A stretch of DNA of 53,121 bases from Lachnospiraceae bacterium (GCA_022769625.1 JALEJP010000054.1:1-53121), one strand, 5' to 3'; shown: positions 41,674 through 51,736, numbered from the stretch's first letter. Made by a program: numbers and translations. The notes: generated from the sequence alone by a model not told the origin.

Positions 41674-41708
41674 GGCAAATCCTCCTCGCATAATTGTCCT
41701 ATGAAAAT

Positions 41709-41737
41709 ACTATAATCGTAAAACGCCGCACAGTCAA
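41709..41737 (-). promoter_or_regulatory. Promoter of the RloA-like ATPase
   Basis: Minus-strand TTGACT (41732-41737) and TATAGT (41709-41714) with a 17-bp spacer, about 36 bp before the ATG. Confidence 0.7.
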
Positions 41738-41826
41738 GTTTGTTTCTATTATTTGCGAAATATCTGCAAATAAATCAATTAAATTTCCATCAAGTGTTGA
41801 ACACTTCCTTTTGACTTAATGATACG

Positions 41827-43956
41827 CTACCTACATACCACAGCTTTTGAATATTTCCCATACAGCTTCCCGGAGCCGAATTTTTTGTAGCTCCGTATCC
41901 TGACATAACAGGTTTTCGTCTTTACCTTTTTCACGCTGCAGGATACCGTTTTTGTTCTGGAGACTGTTTTTACTTTCTGGTATCCCCGTTTTTTCTGGTA
42001 GGACAAATAGATCTCGTACCCGGAAACGTCGTTTACGTGCTTCCATTTTATGGAGAGCTGATTTCCTGATTTTCTTTCTACGGATGTGATCGAAGGTGTC
42101 GGCGGTGTCCATTTCTTTGCAGAAACTTTCACTGTGACAGAGGCTTTTTTCCCGAGTACAGATATTGTTATCTTGGCGTGTCCCTTTTTTAATCCTGTCA
42201 CTTTCCCTTTGGAGCTGACTTTTACGACTTTGCGGTCGCTGCTGGTCCAGCTTACTACATTGCCATTATTTCCTGAAACATGCAGCTGATCACTCTGTCC
42301 GGTTTTCAAGGTAAGTTTCTTTTTGGAAAGAGAAAGCTTTTTTACCGGAGCGGCAACTGTTATTTTTCCGGAACATTTTTTGTCTCCTATGGACATGGTG
42401 ACTGTTACCGTCCCGCTGGATTTGGCTTTTATGGTGGTGCACGTTTTTTTATAAGAACGATTCCACACGGCATCCTCCAATATACTTTCCTCCTCCATTA
42501 TTTCAAGAATATCCGAATTCGAAGAGGACCATACAACAGGCGCAGTGGGAAATTCTTCTGCAAAAACGGATGAATATACCAGAGCTGTTATTTCATATTT
42601 CTTTCCGGCTGATAAGGTATCTGCCAAAGACTCCAGCTGCACTTTGTCGATTTTCGATTTCTGCCCGGTGCTTAAATTTTGAATCGAAAGCTCACCTGTG
42701 CCGGTATTCCACCGGTTCAGCACCAGAAAACTTCCCAGTTCTGATTCTACATAGTGACACCAGATCAAAGTATCCTGATACACACTGGGAGCTGAAGTAC
42801 AATAAAATGGTTTTGCTTTCTCTCCCTGCTTTAAAATATTCCCCGAAGAATCGATCATCATATAACAGGTTCCAGTCGGTTTGTCGTCTTTATATATCCC
42901 GTAAAGCAGAAGAAACCTGTCCTCATTGACCTTCAGCAGATTAAGATTTTTAATCTGGATATTGGAAGAATCCGGAAAAGAAGTCATCCATTTCCATTGC
43001 GAAGACTTGAAATCCTTACCCACAAGGGCAATATAAATATTATTGCTGCCTTCATAGTTTTCAAATTCTGTCTCCGACGCAAATCTGTCATGTGGAATGG
43101 CTGTTCCGGCCACAATATAGGAATCTTTTCCCAGTTCAAATCCATCCACGGTCACACCCGTTTTATTGTCTCCGATACTCCCTTTGATTGTCAGCAGATC
43201 CAATTCGCTCTCAAACTCCTGCTCCAGGCCATTTTCATCTGCAGCAATTCTGTAAGCCTGCAGATGTACCGAACGCGGGTAAGCATCTCCATGGTCAACA
43301 AAAATCATCTGATCCTGATCCACTCTGACAAACTGATTAAAAGAATGGCTGACATGAGAAAAGCCAAATGGACCGGCGACGTAGGTGGGAGTCATCGTTT
43401 CGGTATCAATATAAAATGTCGTATTCGACTGGTGCCCATCCTGACGGCCTCTGGCAGCATGGACAATCAAATATTTGCCTGCCATTGCCATGTCACTGTT
43501 TCCACCCCGAAACGCTTCATATGTATAGCTTTCATCATAACCAATGGAGGCTGTGCCAAGCAACGCCCAGTCTGCACTGTATTTTTGAATATAAAATGCA
43601 TTCTGTCCATCATTTCCTGTCGTAAGATAACGGCATCCATCGTCCCCAAAGAACACCGTTCCGCCCCACGTTTCCCCAGGTACCGGGATCTCTTTCCGGC
43701 TGATCCTGTCTCCCTTTGGCGAATAAGAATTGATTCTTAAAGTCTGCTGCGATCCTGACCAAACCGAATACATTATGGTAATATTGCCATTCTCTTCTGT
43801 AAAGGTGTGGCATTTCACCGGATTGGCCCAATTGTGGCTTGAACTGATGCTGCCGGGTTCTTCATAAACACCTTTGGCATGAACGGTAATACTCCCACAC
43901 AGGAGAAGAATCATACATACAAAAACATAAATCGACCATGCTGTTCTCTTTTTCAC
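41827..43956 (-). CDS. Secreted propeller-like protein with Big_2 and fibronectin-type modules
   Basis: A 709-residue exported protein. A signal peptide (about 1-27, VFVCMILLLCGSITVHA) precedes a beta-rich region of about 400 residues with repeated W/Y/G patterns consistent with a beta-propeller, for example GGTVFFGDDGCRYLTTGNDG. Big_2-type Ig modules follow near 460-625 (VSSKGKVTGLKKGHAKITIS). The last 90 residues look like a fibronectin type III module (LSIKWKHVNDVSGYEIYLSY). GTG 43956 is the start, with AAAGGAG 8 nt upstream. It follows the deoxyribosyltransferase-like gene by 13 bp, so they are likely cotranscribed. No LPxTG-type signal is visible; binding to surface glycan or adhesion is a guess. 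Confidence 0.82.
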   Translation of the reverse strand: MKKRTAWSIYVFVCMILLLCGSITVHAKGVYEEPGSISSSHNWANPVKCHTFTEENGNITIMYSVWSGSQQTLRINSYSPKGDRISRKEIPVPGETWGGTVFFGDDGCRYLTTGNDGQNAFYIQKYSADWALLGTASIGYDESYTYEAFRGGNSDMAMAGKYLIVHAARGRQDGHQSNTTFYIDTETMTPTYVAGPFGFSHVSHSFNQFVRVDQDQMIFVDHGDAYPRSVHLQAYRIAADENGLEQEFESELDLLTIKGSIGDNKTGVTVDGFELGKDSYIVAGTAIPHDRFASETEFENYEGSNNIYIALVGKDFKSSQWKWMTSFPDSSNIQIKNLNLLKVNEDRFLLLYGIYKDDKPTGTCYMMIDSSGNILKQGEKAKPFYCTSAPSVYQDTLIWCHYVESELGSFLVLNRWNTGTGELSIQNLSTGQKSKIDKVQLESLADTLSAGKKYEITALVYSSVFAEEFPTAPVVWSSSNSDILEIMEEESILEDAVWNRSYKKTCTTIKAKSSGTVTVTMSIGDKKCSGKITVAAPVKKLSLSKKKLTLKTGQSDQLHVSGNNGNVVSWTSSDRKVVKVSSKGKVTGLKKGHAKITISVLGKKASVTVKVSAKKWTPPTPSITSVERKSGNQLSIKWKHVNDVSGYEIYLSYQKKRGYQKVKTVSRTKTVSCSVKKVKTKTCYVRIRSYKKFGSGKLYGKYSKAVVCR

Positions 43957-43969
43957 TGGAATGCTCCTT

Positions 43970-44917
43970 TTATTTGTCCTCTAAAATTTTATTAATCAGC
44001 ATTGCCATTTTTTCTTTAAATACCTTTACTTTTCTTGGAGACAGATTGTACTCATAATATCTCCACAGTTTAAGATCAAATGGCGCATCCTGCCCCTTAT
44101 CCTGTCTGATTAAAATAACTTTTTTCCCAAGTGTATGCGCGATTCCGATTTCATAAAATACATTTGCATTATGTATGGTGATATCAGCAATTACAATTTC
44201 AGCCTTATTGAGTTCCCGCCAGATATCATCCACAATGACCGCCGGTTCAAACAGATCATCTCCCCGGATCAGTTTGCAATCCGTCATATTGGCAATATCC
44301 TGGACGACATCAAACGTATCATCCGACCACTCCTCCCCGAATGGCATAATAAGAAAAATAGATCTCGGAATGATACTATAATCAACATTTCCAAATACCG
44401 GTTTTACAATCATCTGTGTTCTCCCATCCAATATTTCTTCCGTAATTTTCTGATGCATTTTGCATTTATGAAGAAACAACTGCTTCTTATTTAAATATTT
44501 CACATTTGACTTTGTCAAATACTTTTCGTACAACAACATCACCTTATTGACTTCCGTCAAATACCCGTGTTCCTCCCAGGCCTGCTCCGATTCAAAATTC
44601 GCTTTCCAAAACAGATTTTTTTCTTTCACCTTTATATTGCTAACTATGATTTCCTTTACCCGATAGATTTCCCGCTTATCACAGGATGTAAAGACAATCA
44701 GTCGATCATAATATGGCAATGCAAGCTTTGCAGCCTTAAAACAATGATCCAGAACAAGCTTCTTGACAATACTTCCGATGTTTGCATTCGGAATCTGAAT
44801 GTTCTCATACAAAAACGCAACCCAGAATCCATCAATTTCATTCTGATAGCATATTCGCGGATCATAATAATTCTCATCACATATTTCCAACCAATGTTTT
44901 CCTTTGCGTATGACCAT
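43970..44917 (-). CDS. Nucleoside 2-deoxyribosyltransferase/TIR-like predicted nucleotide-acting protein
   Basis: A 315-residue cytoplasmic protein. The C-terminal 130 residues form a Rossmann-like domain of the deoxyribosyltransferase/TIR superfamily: IFLIMPFGEEWSDD (187-200), CKLIRGDDLF, DDIWRELNKAEIVIADIT and ANVFYEIGIAHTLGKKVILI (251-270), where E256 matches the catalytic Glu of deoxyribosyltransferases. The N-terminal 180 residues are not recognised and may be a sensor. Proteins of this class occur in defence and stress contexts and may cleave nucleotides or NAD. It precedes the secreted propeller protein by 13 bp. GAGGA precedes the start. Confidence 0.75.
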   Translation of the reverse strand: MVIRKGKHWLEICDENYYDPRICYQNEIDGFWVAFLYENIQIPNANIGSIVKKLVLDHCFKAAKLALPYYDRLIVFTSCDKREIYRVKEIIVSNIKVKEKNLFWKANFESEQAWEEHGYLTEVNKVMLLYEKYLTKSNVKYLNKKQLFLHKCKMHQKITEEILDGRTQMIVKPVFGNVDYSIIPRSIFLIMPFGEEWSDDTFDVVQDIANMTDCKLIRGDDLFEPAVIVDDIWRELNKAEIVIADITIHNANVFYEIGIAHTLGKKVILIRQDKGQDAPFDLKLWRYYEYNLSPRKVKVFKEKMAMLINKILEDK

Positions 44918-44992
44918 CTTGTTGTCCTCATCATCAAAAAAAGATTATTCTCAAGATTACTCCATTTAAAATATGCCAGTATAATATGAAAA

Positions 44993-46060
44993 TTAATAAC
45001 AATTCAATTCATCTAATAAATCATCCCATTTTTTCCCAATTTTAGAAATATGGTAATTCTTTGCACATTTCTTAGCTTCATTTGCCATATATTGCAATTC
45101 TTCAGGGTTGTCCATTAACCATTGCATTTTTTGCGCTAATTCATCAATTTTTCCTTGGGGTACAAATAATGCTGCTTTATAATCACCCACAATTTCTTTT
45201 ATTGAAGGTAAATCAAAGGAAATCAAAGGCAATCCACATTCTAAAGCCTCTAAGGCTATCATTGAAAATCCTTCATATTTACTTGTAATTACACAAAATG
45301 ATGCTTCTAAACATAGCTCCTTCACATCTTTTCGATACCCACTAAAATATATTTGATCTTCTAACCCAAGTTCTAAGACATTTTCTTGAAGAATTGTTTT
45401 TTGTGACCCGTCACCAACTAACTCAAGTTTCCAATCTGCATTTTTTTGAGCAATAAGAGAAAAAGCTTCGATTAGCAAATCAAAACATTTAACTTTTTCA
45501 ATGCGTCCAATTGCAATAATCCTTTTATGTAAGAGAACATCACTTTTTTTATCTGTTATAAAAGATAAAGCATTTGGAATGGTATGTGTATGATAAATAA
45601 ATCGATTTCTGTAATATTTCCTTGCATATTCAGTTAGAACAATTAATCTGTCTGCTCCTGCATAAACCAATAAATTTAACGCTCTCCGTTTCCAAGTATA
45701 ATCAAATGGGGAAATATGTTCTGTTGCAATCCAAATTAATTCAGGAAAATGCTTTCTGATTCTTAAAAATTCCAAACCTAAGTCAGTATTGAATGTAAAA
45801 ATAATATTATGAGTATTTGAAGATAATGTATCTCGCAAATATGGCTTTATATCATCTTTCAGATTTAAATTTCCATGCACAATTTCTACCTTATTTGAAA
45901 AATCAAAAGCCAAACAATTTCTTTTAGTATATAGTGATAAAATCGTAATTTTTTGATTTTCCTTTTCTGCAAAATAGTTACTTAAAATGGCTATTACACG
46001 TTCCAGCCCGCCGATTTGATTAATATTATTTGTTAAAAGCAAAAGTTTTAATTCTTTCAT
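44993..46060 (-). CDS. GT4-type glycosyltransferase
   Basis: A 355-residue GT-B fold enzyme for surface polysaccharide synthesis. MKELKLLLLTNNINQIGGLERVI opens the acceptor-side domain. The donor-side domain has AIGRIEKVKCFDLLIEAF, LELVGDGSQ and the E-x7-E motif SKYEGFSMIALEALECGLPLI. ATG 46060 was chosen since the upstream 21 codons lack a ribosome site and AAAGGAA precedes this ATG. It is the last gene of the AT-rich glycan cluster, 150 bp after the flippase. The donor and acceptor sugars cannot be told. Confidence 0.9.
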   Translation of the reverse strand: MKELKLLLLTNNINQIGGLERVIAILSNYFAEKENQKITILSLYTKRNCLAFDFSNKVEIVHGNLNLKDDIKPYLRDTLSSNTHNIIFTFNTDLGLEFLRIRKHFPELIWIATEHISPFDYTWKRRALNLLVYAGADRLIVLTEYARKYYRNRFIYHTHTIPNALSFITDKKSDVLLHKRIIAIGRIEKVKCFDLLIEAFSLIAQKNADWKLELVGDGSQKTILQENVLELGLEDQIYFSGYRKDVKELCLEASFCVITSKYEGFSMIALEALECGLPLISFDLPSIKEIVGDYKAALFVPQGKIDELAQKMQWLMDNPEELQYMANEAKKCAKNYHISKIGKKWDDLLDELNCY

Positions 46061-46210
46061 ATTAAATGCATTCCTTTCGCTTCGCTCAAGGCACAAAACG
46101 TTAAAAAACATTGGCTTAAGCACTTTTTTAATTTTCTTATATTCAATAGTTGAAAACTGGCCGGTCTTTTTATCCTATATAAAGTCTCTAGACTAACAAT
46201 TCTTGTTGGT

Positions 46211-47746
46211 TCATTTATAAAAAATAAACTTATTAAATATAACATGTACTAATTGCTTAATATATTCAAATTCTCTTGTATTATGAAACACAATCATAAG
46301 AAGTAAATTGGACAAAATTACCACACTAATTGCCTTTACAATAAAACCTATATACAAACTTTGAAAACTTATCATCATTTCAAATACGTATAAAACACAT
46401 CCCATAACCAACGCAATTACAATTTTCTTTCCTTCCCACCTTATGTATTTCGAAAATTCAATATTAAATACATCTCGATAAACAAAATAAGGTTTTGTCC
46501 AAAAAGAACAACAAAGAAAACTAACGAAAGTTCCAATAAGCACTCCCAATAATCCGATGCGGAATGCAAGCACAATAGAAATTACCAGATTTAAAGCTGC
46601 TTCAATAATGGGAACAAAGCGATCCGGATGATACAATCCAGCTGCATTTTTGGCAATCTCAATTCCAGAATTAATCCCCTTTAGATAAAATGTTAATACT
46701 GCTATTATTAGTATTCCTTTTTCCAAAACATAATCATCCCCCAGCCAGATCATAATAAACGGCTCCATTAAACATATCAAACAGATTGCTGAAAACGTAT
46801 ATAACCAATAATTAATGAAATCAATTTTTTTATATACTTCATATGACTTTTCTTTCGTTTCACATGCAATTAAATTTCCCATACTGGCTGTAACACCACT
46901 GGAAAATGTCGTTACAAAACCTGAAACTGAAGAAATCAGCGTCGTGTAATTGCTGTACATTCCCACAGAAGTAATACTTACTATAGAGGATATGACAAGA
47001 TTATCTGAGCATTGGGATAAAATATATCCAATTTTTCCAAAGAACAAAGACTTAATGTTAACAAACAACGTGTTTTTTTCAACCTCATCCAATTTTTTAA
47101 CACTCTTGTCTTTTAAATATGGATAACGTTTGTCCATAATAATTGAAAAAATAATATTCTTGATTAAAGTAGAACCAAGTTCAATGCACAGATACAAAAT
47201 ATAATTTTGTGTAAAATAAAGTATAAAAACTTTTACAATCAGAACCAAAATTTGAGTTAACGTATTTGCGATTGTATATAAATATTTATTCTGATCCGAA
47301 CTATTTAAAGTCACTTTATAAGACCACAAATAAGAACAAACAGAACTTCCTAAAAACAGAAAATAAATGATATTTGCATCTGGAGCTGTATTATCCTTTA
47401 AGAATATAGGTAAAAATGGATAAAACAATAAGCCAACTATCGCTGTCATGCCAGCTAATATACGATAAGTGTTTCTATAAAAACGCATGAGAGATTTCAC
47501 TTTTTCTATATTATTTTCAGCCAGCGGTTTATACAAACTATAACCAATTGCCGTACCTATACCAGATTCAGCCAAAGAAAAAATAGTTAAAATATTTGTC
47601 ATCAGGCCATTGATTCCAAGGTACTGGACGCCAACACTGTAAATCAGTACTCTTCTTGAAATAAACCCAAGTAAAATAATAATTAATTGAGATATAAATG
47701 ATACTGTAGTATTGGTAACTGATTTCTTCGTTCGCGATGCTTCCAT
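46211..47746 (-). CDS. Oligosaccharide flippase (Wzx-like, MATE/MVF superfamily)
   Basis: A 511-residue membrane protein with about 12-14 helices. The opening (KKSVTNTTVSFISQLIIILL) and RRVLIYSVGVQYLGINGLMTNIL are typical of polysaccharide flippases. It would turn lipid-linked repeat units to the outer face of the membrane for polymerisation. GGAGAG lies 4 nt before ATG 47746, which is preferred over the in-frame ATG four codons earlier. No Wzy polymerase was recognised in the window. Confidence 0.92.
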   Translation of the reverse strand: MEASRTKKSVTNTTVSFISQLIIILLGFISRRVLIYSVGVQYLGINGLMTNILTIFSLAESGIGTAIGYSLYKPLAENNIEKVKSLMRFYRNTYRILAGMTAIVGLLFYPFLPIFLKDNTAPDANIIYFLFLGSSVCSYLWSYKVTLNSSDQNKYLYTIANTLTQILVLIVKVFILYFTQNYILYLCIELGSTLIKNIIFSIIMDKRYPYLKDKSVKKLDEVEKNTLFVNIKSLFFGKIGYILSQCSDNLVISSIVSITSVGMYSNYTTLISSVSGFVTTFSSGVTASMGNLIACETKEKSYEVYKKIDFINYWLYTFSAICLICLMEPFIMIWLGDDYVLEKGILIIAVLTFYLKGINSGIEIAKNAAGLYHPDRFVPIIEAALNLVISIVLAFRIGLLGVLIGTFVSFLCCSFWTKPYFVYRDVFNIEFSKYIRWEGKKIVIALVMGCVLYVFEMMISFQSLYIGFIVKAISVVILSNLLLMIVFHNTREFEYIKQLVHVIFNKFIFYK

Positions 47747-47783
47747 ACTGCTCTCCATTTCACTAATAATCGTTTTCTATACA

Positions 47784-48881
47784 TTAACACGCATTCATCA
47801 ATTCTATAATAGCTTTATATATATCTTCTGCGTCTCTTTTGACTACATAACTCATTGCTCTTCCGTCCAACTGATCATGAGCCCCGGCACATTCTGTTGA
47901 AACGATGGGTAAATCAAACGCCCTTGCTTCCGCTAACGTAATACAATATCCTTCATGTTTTGAAGTTTGCACATAAATATCAGCATCCTTCAAATATTGA
48001 TAAGGATTCGGTTGTGTCCCTAAGAATATAATATATTCACTAACATTATTTTTCTGTATCTTTTTTTCAATATCTGAACGTAATTTTCCATCTCCGACGA
48101 GATACCATCGAAAATCAATTTCGGAATCCACTAGCTTTCTAGCTACCTCAGGAATAATGTCCTGTCCTTTTTCTTCCGCAAGACGTCCAACCGTTATAAT
48201 ACGTATACCATTATATTCATCCTTAAACCCTTTTCCCTGCTTCGCCAGCTCCTGGCATTGATGACGGGAGACACGGTTAAAAAAAGTTTCTGTTTTTGCA
48301 TTAATTTCCGGTATTTTTTTTACAAGTTCAGTTCGTGCTTCATCCGAAACAACATATATTTTCTGAAATTTTTGATAAAGTTTTTTACACATTTTTGTGT
48401 TAAACTGAAATTTACTCACATCAAAGTGAATCCATTGAATCTTCATTGCTGCATTGGTACAATATAAAACAAACACTGTAATAAAATCAAAAGGACCACA
48501 ATAGGCAATTGCTGCATCATAGCTTTCCTTGTGCTGCTTTCCTTTTAAAACAAAACGATAATAAAGTGTTCGATCATCCGTGAGTTTATACCATATATGC
48601 GTAAAAGCAATACCAAAAGATTTCCAGAAATTCTTCTGTCTCAAATATTTAAAAGCTACTTGAAGTGGTGGATCCATAATTTCACTTTTCATAGTATCAT
48701 ATCCATCTATCACTTCAATATTTACCCACTTCGGAACCATTGGCAAAAAACCGCCTGATTTATCCAGTAAGAGTAAAGTAACACCATACTCTTCTGGAGA
48801 CATTTCATCTACCATGTTCAAAAATGCTTTTTCAGTTCCCCCGATATTCATATTATTCATAACAAATAAAACATTTTTCAT
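47784..48881 (-). CDS. GT4-type glycosyltransferase
   Basis: A 365-residue glycosyltransferase. NVLFVMNNMNIGGTEKAFLNMV opens the N-terminal Rossmann domain. The C-terminal domain has IRIITVGRLAEEKGQDII, WYLVGDGKLRSDIEKKI and SKHEGYCITLAEARAFDLPIVS with the E-x7-E pair. The IGGTEKA opening and GT arrangement make it a close relative of the next two GT4-type genes in this cluster, suggesting duplication within the locus. It lies 92 bp after the preceding gene and 37 bp before the flippase. Confidence 0.9.
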   Translation of the reverse strand: MKNVLFVMNNMNIGGTEKAFLNMVDEMSPEEYGVTLLLLDKSGGFLPMVPKWVNIEVIDGYDTMKSEIMDPPLQVAFKYLRQKNFWKSFGIAFTHIWYKLTDDRTLYYRFVLKGKQHKESYDAAIAYCGPFDFITVFVLYCTNAAMKIQWIHFDVSKFQFNTKMCKKLYQKFQKIYVVSDEARTELVKKIPEINAKTETFFNRVSRHQCQELAKQGKGFKDEYNGIRIITVGRLAEEKGQDIIPEVARKLVDSEIDFRWYLVGDGKLRSDIEKKIQKNNVSEYIIFLGTQPNPYQYLKDADIYVQTSKHEGYCITLAEARAFDLPIVSTECAGAHDQLDGRAMSYVVKRDAEDIYKAIIELMNAC

Positions 48882-48973
48882 TGCTGCACCTTTAATCTAT
48901 TAATTTTATACTTATTATTAAAAAGTTCCTTCTTCTATATGGCTATACTTACACACAAAGCATAATGCTTTAT

Positions 48974-50167
48974 TCATCCTTCAATAATTTGATACAATTT
49001 TTCAATTTCTTCCGAATTTCCCTTCTTCTCAGATTTCTCATTAGCAACACAGTAATCTCGCAATTCACTATCCATTATCATTCTCATAATTCCATCAGCA
49101 ATGGCGCGCGCTGAAATATCAACAATCAGTCCATTTTTCTCATTAACAAACTGCGCACTCACAGCATTAAAATTTGTTGTTACAATTGGCTTATTAAACA
49201 TTTTGGCTTCCGCTAATGTAATTCCAAATCCTTCGTACTTTGATGTCTGCACATACAAATCACATTCTTTAAAATAAGGATATGGATTATTACGGCTTCC
49301 CAATAAAATAAACTGCTCTTTTAATTCATTCTTCTCAATCTGCTGTTCCAGTTCTTTCCGAATGGCACCTTCCCCTAATGCATACCATTTAAATTTTATA
49401 CCTTTTTCCAACAATATCTTCGCAGCATCAATCGCAAGATCATAACCTTTCATATATGCATAACGGCCTACTGTCAAAATCTTTATCCCATCTCCAGCCA
49501 TTTCAACATGAGCTTCTGACGGCATCTCCGCCATTTTAATTGCAAAATCTACATCTAAAATATCTTTCATTATCATAATTTTAGAATTTGGTATTCCAAA
49601 AGTATCCTGAACCTCACTTGCAACTGCCTCCGAAACGGCATTTACAACATCAAAAGACTCATACATTGGTTTTATAAAATTGAAATATTTGCCCGTTGGA
49701 ATATATGTAACATTAATCCATGCAGCTTTTTTCCTGGCTTTTACTTTTTCAGCCACAAAGAAAGTCGGAACACCTTGTGCATATGCAATAGCCACATCAT
49801 ATTGTTGTGGCATAGTACTAAAACATTTCCTGGAATTTTTCCAAAATAAAACCGCTTTTTCTGTGTGAGTATACTTTCTTTTACGCAATACTACAGAATA
49901 TCTTAACTGGGCAAGCATTTTATCGATTTCTTTTATTTTTTTTCCAAACTTCGACCATGGAATAGAATTGTATGCATAATAATCTGGAACTGGCAATAAA
50001 TTCACTTCTAAAGGCAATAATTTTTGAAATGCCCCACCCTGCGCAAACAGCAACAAATCTACATTGTATTTGGAGTAATCCAAAAGATTCAGTAAAGTCA
50101 CAAGACTTTTTTCTGCTCCACCTAATGTTAACGAATCAATCACAAAAAGAATGCTTTTTTTTCCCAT
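48974..50167 (-). CDS. GT4-type glycosyltransferase
   Basis: A 397-residue glycosyltransferase. ILFVIDSLTLGGAEKSLVTLL opens it. ILTVGRYAYMKGYDLAIDAA, WYALGEGAIRKELEQQIEKN and SKYEGFGITLAEAKMFNKPIVT form the donor-binding domain. It resembles the genes at 47784-48881 and 52710-53121 in the donor domain. It starts 28 bp after the TagD-like gene, in the same direction. Confidence 0.9.
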   Translation of the reverse strand: MGKKSILFVIDSLTLGGAEKSLVTLLNLLDYSKYNVDLLLFAQGGAFQKLLPLEVNLLPVPDYYAYNSIPWSKFGKKIKEIDKMLAQLRYSVVLRKRKYTHTEKAVLFWKNSRKCFSTMPQQYDVAIAYAQGVPTFFVAEKVKARKKAAWINVTYIPTGKYFNFIKPMYESFDVVNAVSEAVASEVQDTFGIPNSKIMIMKDILDVDFAIKMAEMPSEAHVEMAGDGIKILTVGRYAYMKGYDLAIDAAKILLEKGIKFKWYALGEGAIRKELEQQIEKNELKEQFILLGSRNNPYPYFKECDLYVQTSKYEGFGITLAEAKMFNKPIVTTNFNAVSAQFVNEKNGLIVDISARAIADGIMRMIMDSELRDYCVANEKSEKKGNSEEIEKLYQIIEG

Positions 50168-50195
50168 TTTCTACTTATCCATTCTAAATTATAAA

Positions 50196-50609
50196 CTACT
50201 TTAATGCCTTCAATGCATCTCTTAATTCTGTTGATGAAGTTTGCTTTGTATATGGAAAATATATTATCTCAACATCAACTTTCGAAAACTCTTTTTCCCA
50301 ATGTTTCCATACATCCGTGCCTTTCCAGTCATCTCCAACAAACATCTTGTCAAAGTGGAGTTTCTTCCAGGCTTCCATTTTATCCATGGATTCCTGAGGC
50401 ACAACCTCATCTACATACTTAATCGCTCCAACAATAGCTGCTCTTTCTTCATATGGAATAAATGCACGTTTCCCTTTATACGAAACAAGTTCATCTACTG
50501 TTACTCCAACAATCAAATAATCACAATGCTCTTTTGCTCTTTTTAAAATATTCAGATGACCGATATGAAATAAATCAAAAACACCTGTTGTATAACCAAT
50601 GACACTCAT
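50196..50609 (-). CDS. TagD-like glycerol-3-phosphate cytidylyltransferase family protein
   Basis: A 137-residue nucleotidyltransferase of the cytidylyltransferase family. GVFDLFHIGHLNILKRAKEHCD (about 9-30) has the H-x-G-H active-site motif. VGDDWKGTDVW and YTKQTSSTELRDAL match the later conserved regions of TagD. It should activate glycerol-3-phosphate or a related alditol phosphate to its CDP form, feeding the neighbouring glycerophosphotransferase. Its start overlaps that gene by 4 bp (ATGA). The exact substrate is inferred from the partner. Confidence 0.9.
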   Translation of the reverse strand: MSVIGYTTGVFDLFHIGHLNILKRAKEHCDYLIVGVTVDELVSYKGKRAFIPYEERAAIVGAIKYVDEVVPQESMDKMEAWKKLHFDKMFVGDDWKGTDVWKHWEKEFSKVDVEIIYFPYTKQTSSTELRDALKALK

Positions 50610-51736
50610 ACATTTTCTCCTTTAATTAACTTGTACACTCTCTGACAGGCTTTTCCGTCATCAAAGCTGCCTATTTCGCTCAGAAAACAATTAATCCTTT
50701 TTTCATATTCTCTTTCTGAAAAAGTATGTATGTGCCTAAATAATTCTTCCTGTCTTTCGAAACTTGCAAATGGTAATTTTTTAACATCAAAATACAAATT
50801 TCTATCCTTTGTCGTATATTCTATAAAATCCGGCGTATATAAAAAGCAGGGCCTTTTAGTAACAGAAAAATCAAACATAATAGCAGAATAATCCGTAATC
50901 AGAACATCTGCTGCACATAACAACTCCTGTACATCATCATAATCTGTTGCCTGCAAAACCTTATCAGAGTATTGAAAGCAGCTTTTTTGATTCAGTAAAT
51001 GTGGATGCAGTCTCATCAAAAGATACCACTCTCCCCCAAATCTCTTCCTTAAACTATCAATTAATATCTCCGTATTTAAATCATAAGGAGACAAATTGTA
51101 ATCCTTTCGAAAAGTCGGTGCATACAATACAATATGGCTTTCCATGGGAATGTGATAATATTGAAATACTTTATTTTGGACAGGGTTTCTGTCTTCAAAC
51201 AAAATATCACACTGAGGAGTACCAGTATTAGCGATCTTACCATCATACCAAAAAGACCGTTCAAAAATCTCTTTACTCTTTTGGGATCCGGCAAGCAAAT
51301 AATCTAATTGTTTCGAGTCATTTTTTGCCATTTCCACGTAATGCACTGGCAAAGTGTCTTCGGCATCTTTTTCAATCATTTTGAGTCGAAGAGAACTGTG
51401 CCAGGTCTGGATATATTTTTGACCAGGACGCTTTACAAATTCTTCTGTCATGCGATAATTGGTAATAATAATTCCCGCAGTAGCCAGACATCGATAAAAA
51501 TTCAGGTGTCCATAACGTACAATTTTACTTTTTAAATCTCGATACCTTTCCGGTGCAGTAAATGCCCACACTACATCAAACTCCGCTTTTCCTTCTATAT
51601 AATTACTAATATATTTCGGCGAACCAGAATATTGTTCTCCATAATAACTAAAAATCAAAATCTGCTTTTTTTTAACAGGAAATAATCGGAACAATCTATA
51701 TATTTTTTTTATAAATTTATTCTTCCAACCTGTCAC
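50606..51736 (-). CDS. CDP-glycerol glycerophosphotransferase family protein (TagB/TagF-like)
   Basis: A 376-residue membrane-associated enzyme that transfers glycerol phosphate from CDP-glycerol to a glycan or teichoic acid primer. Family motifs are IQTWHSSLRLKMIEKD (about 107-122), TGTPQCDIL, VLYAPTFRKDYNL, LMRLHPHL with the catalytic His, and VLITDYSAIMFDFSV. The length fits TagB-type primases better than long TagF polymerases. It overlaps genes on both sides by 4 bp, showing a tight translational operon. Confidence 0.92.
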   Translation of the reverse strand: MTGWKNKFIKKIYRLFRLFPVKKKQILIFSYYGEQYSGSPKYISNYIEGKAEFDVVWAFTAPERYRDLKSKIVRYGHLNFYRCLATAGIIITNYRMTEEFVKRPGQKYIQTWHSSLRLKMIEKDAEDTLPVHYVEMAKNDSKQLDYLLAGSQKSKEIFERSFWYDGKIANTGTPQCDILFEDRNPVQNKVFQYYHIPMESHIVLYAPTFRKDYNLSPYDLNTEILIDSLRKRFGGEWYLLMRLHPHLLNQKSCFQYSDKVLQATDYDDVQELLCAADVLITDYSAIMFDFSVTKRPCFLYTPDFIEYTTKDRNLYFDVKKLPFASFERQEELFRHIHTFSEREYEKRINCFLSEIGSFDDGKACQRVYKLIKGENV

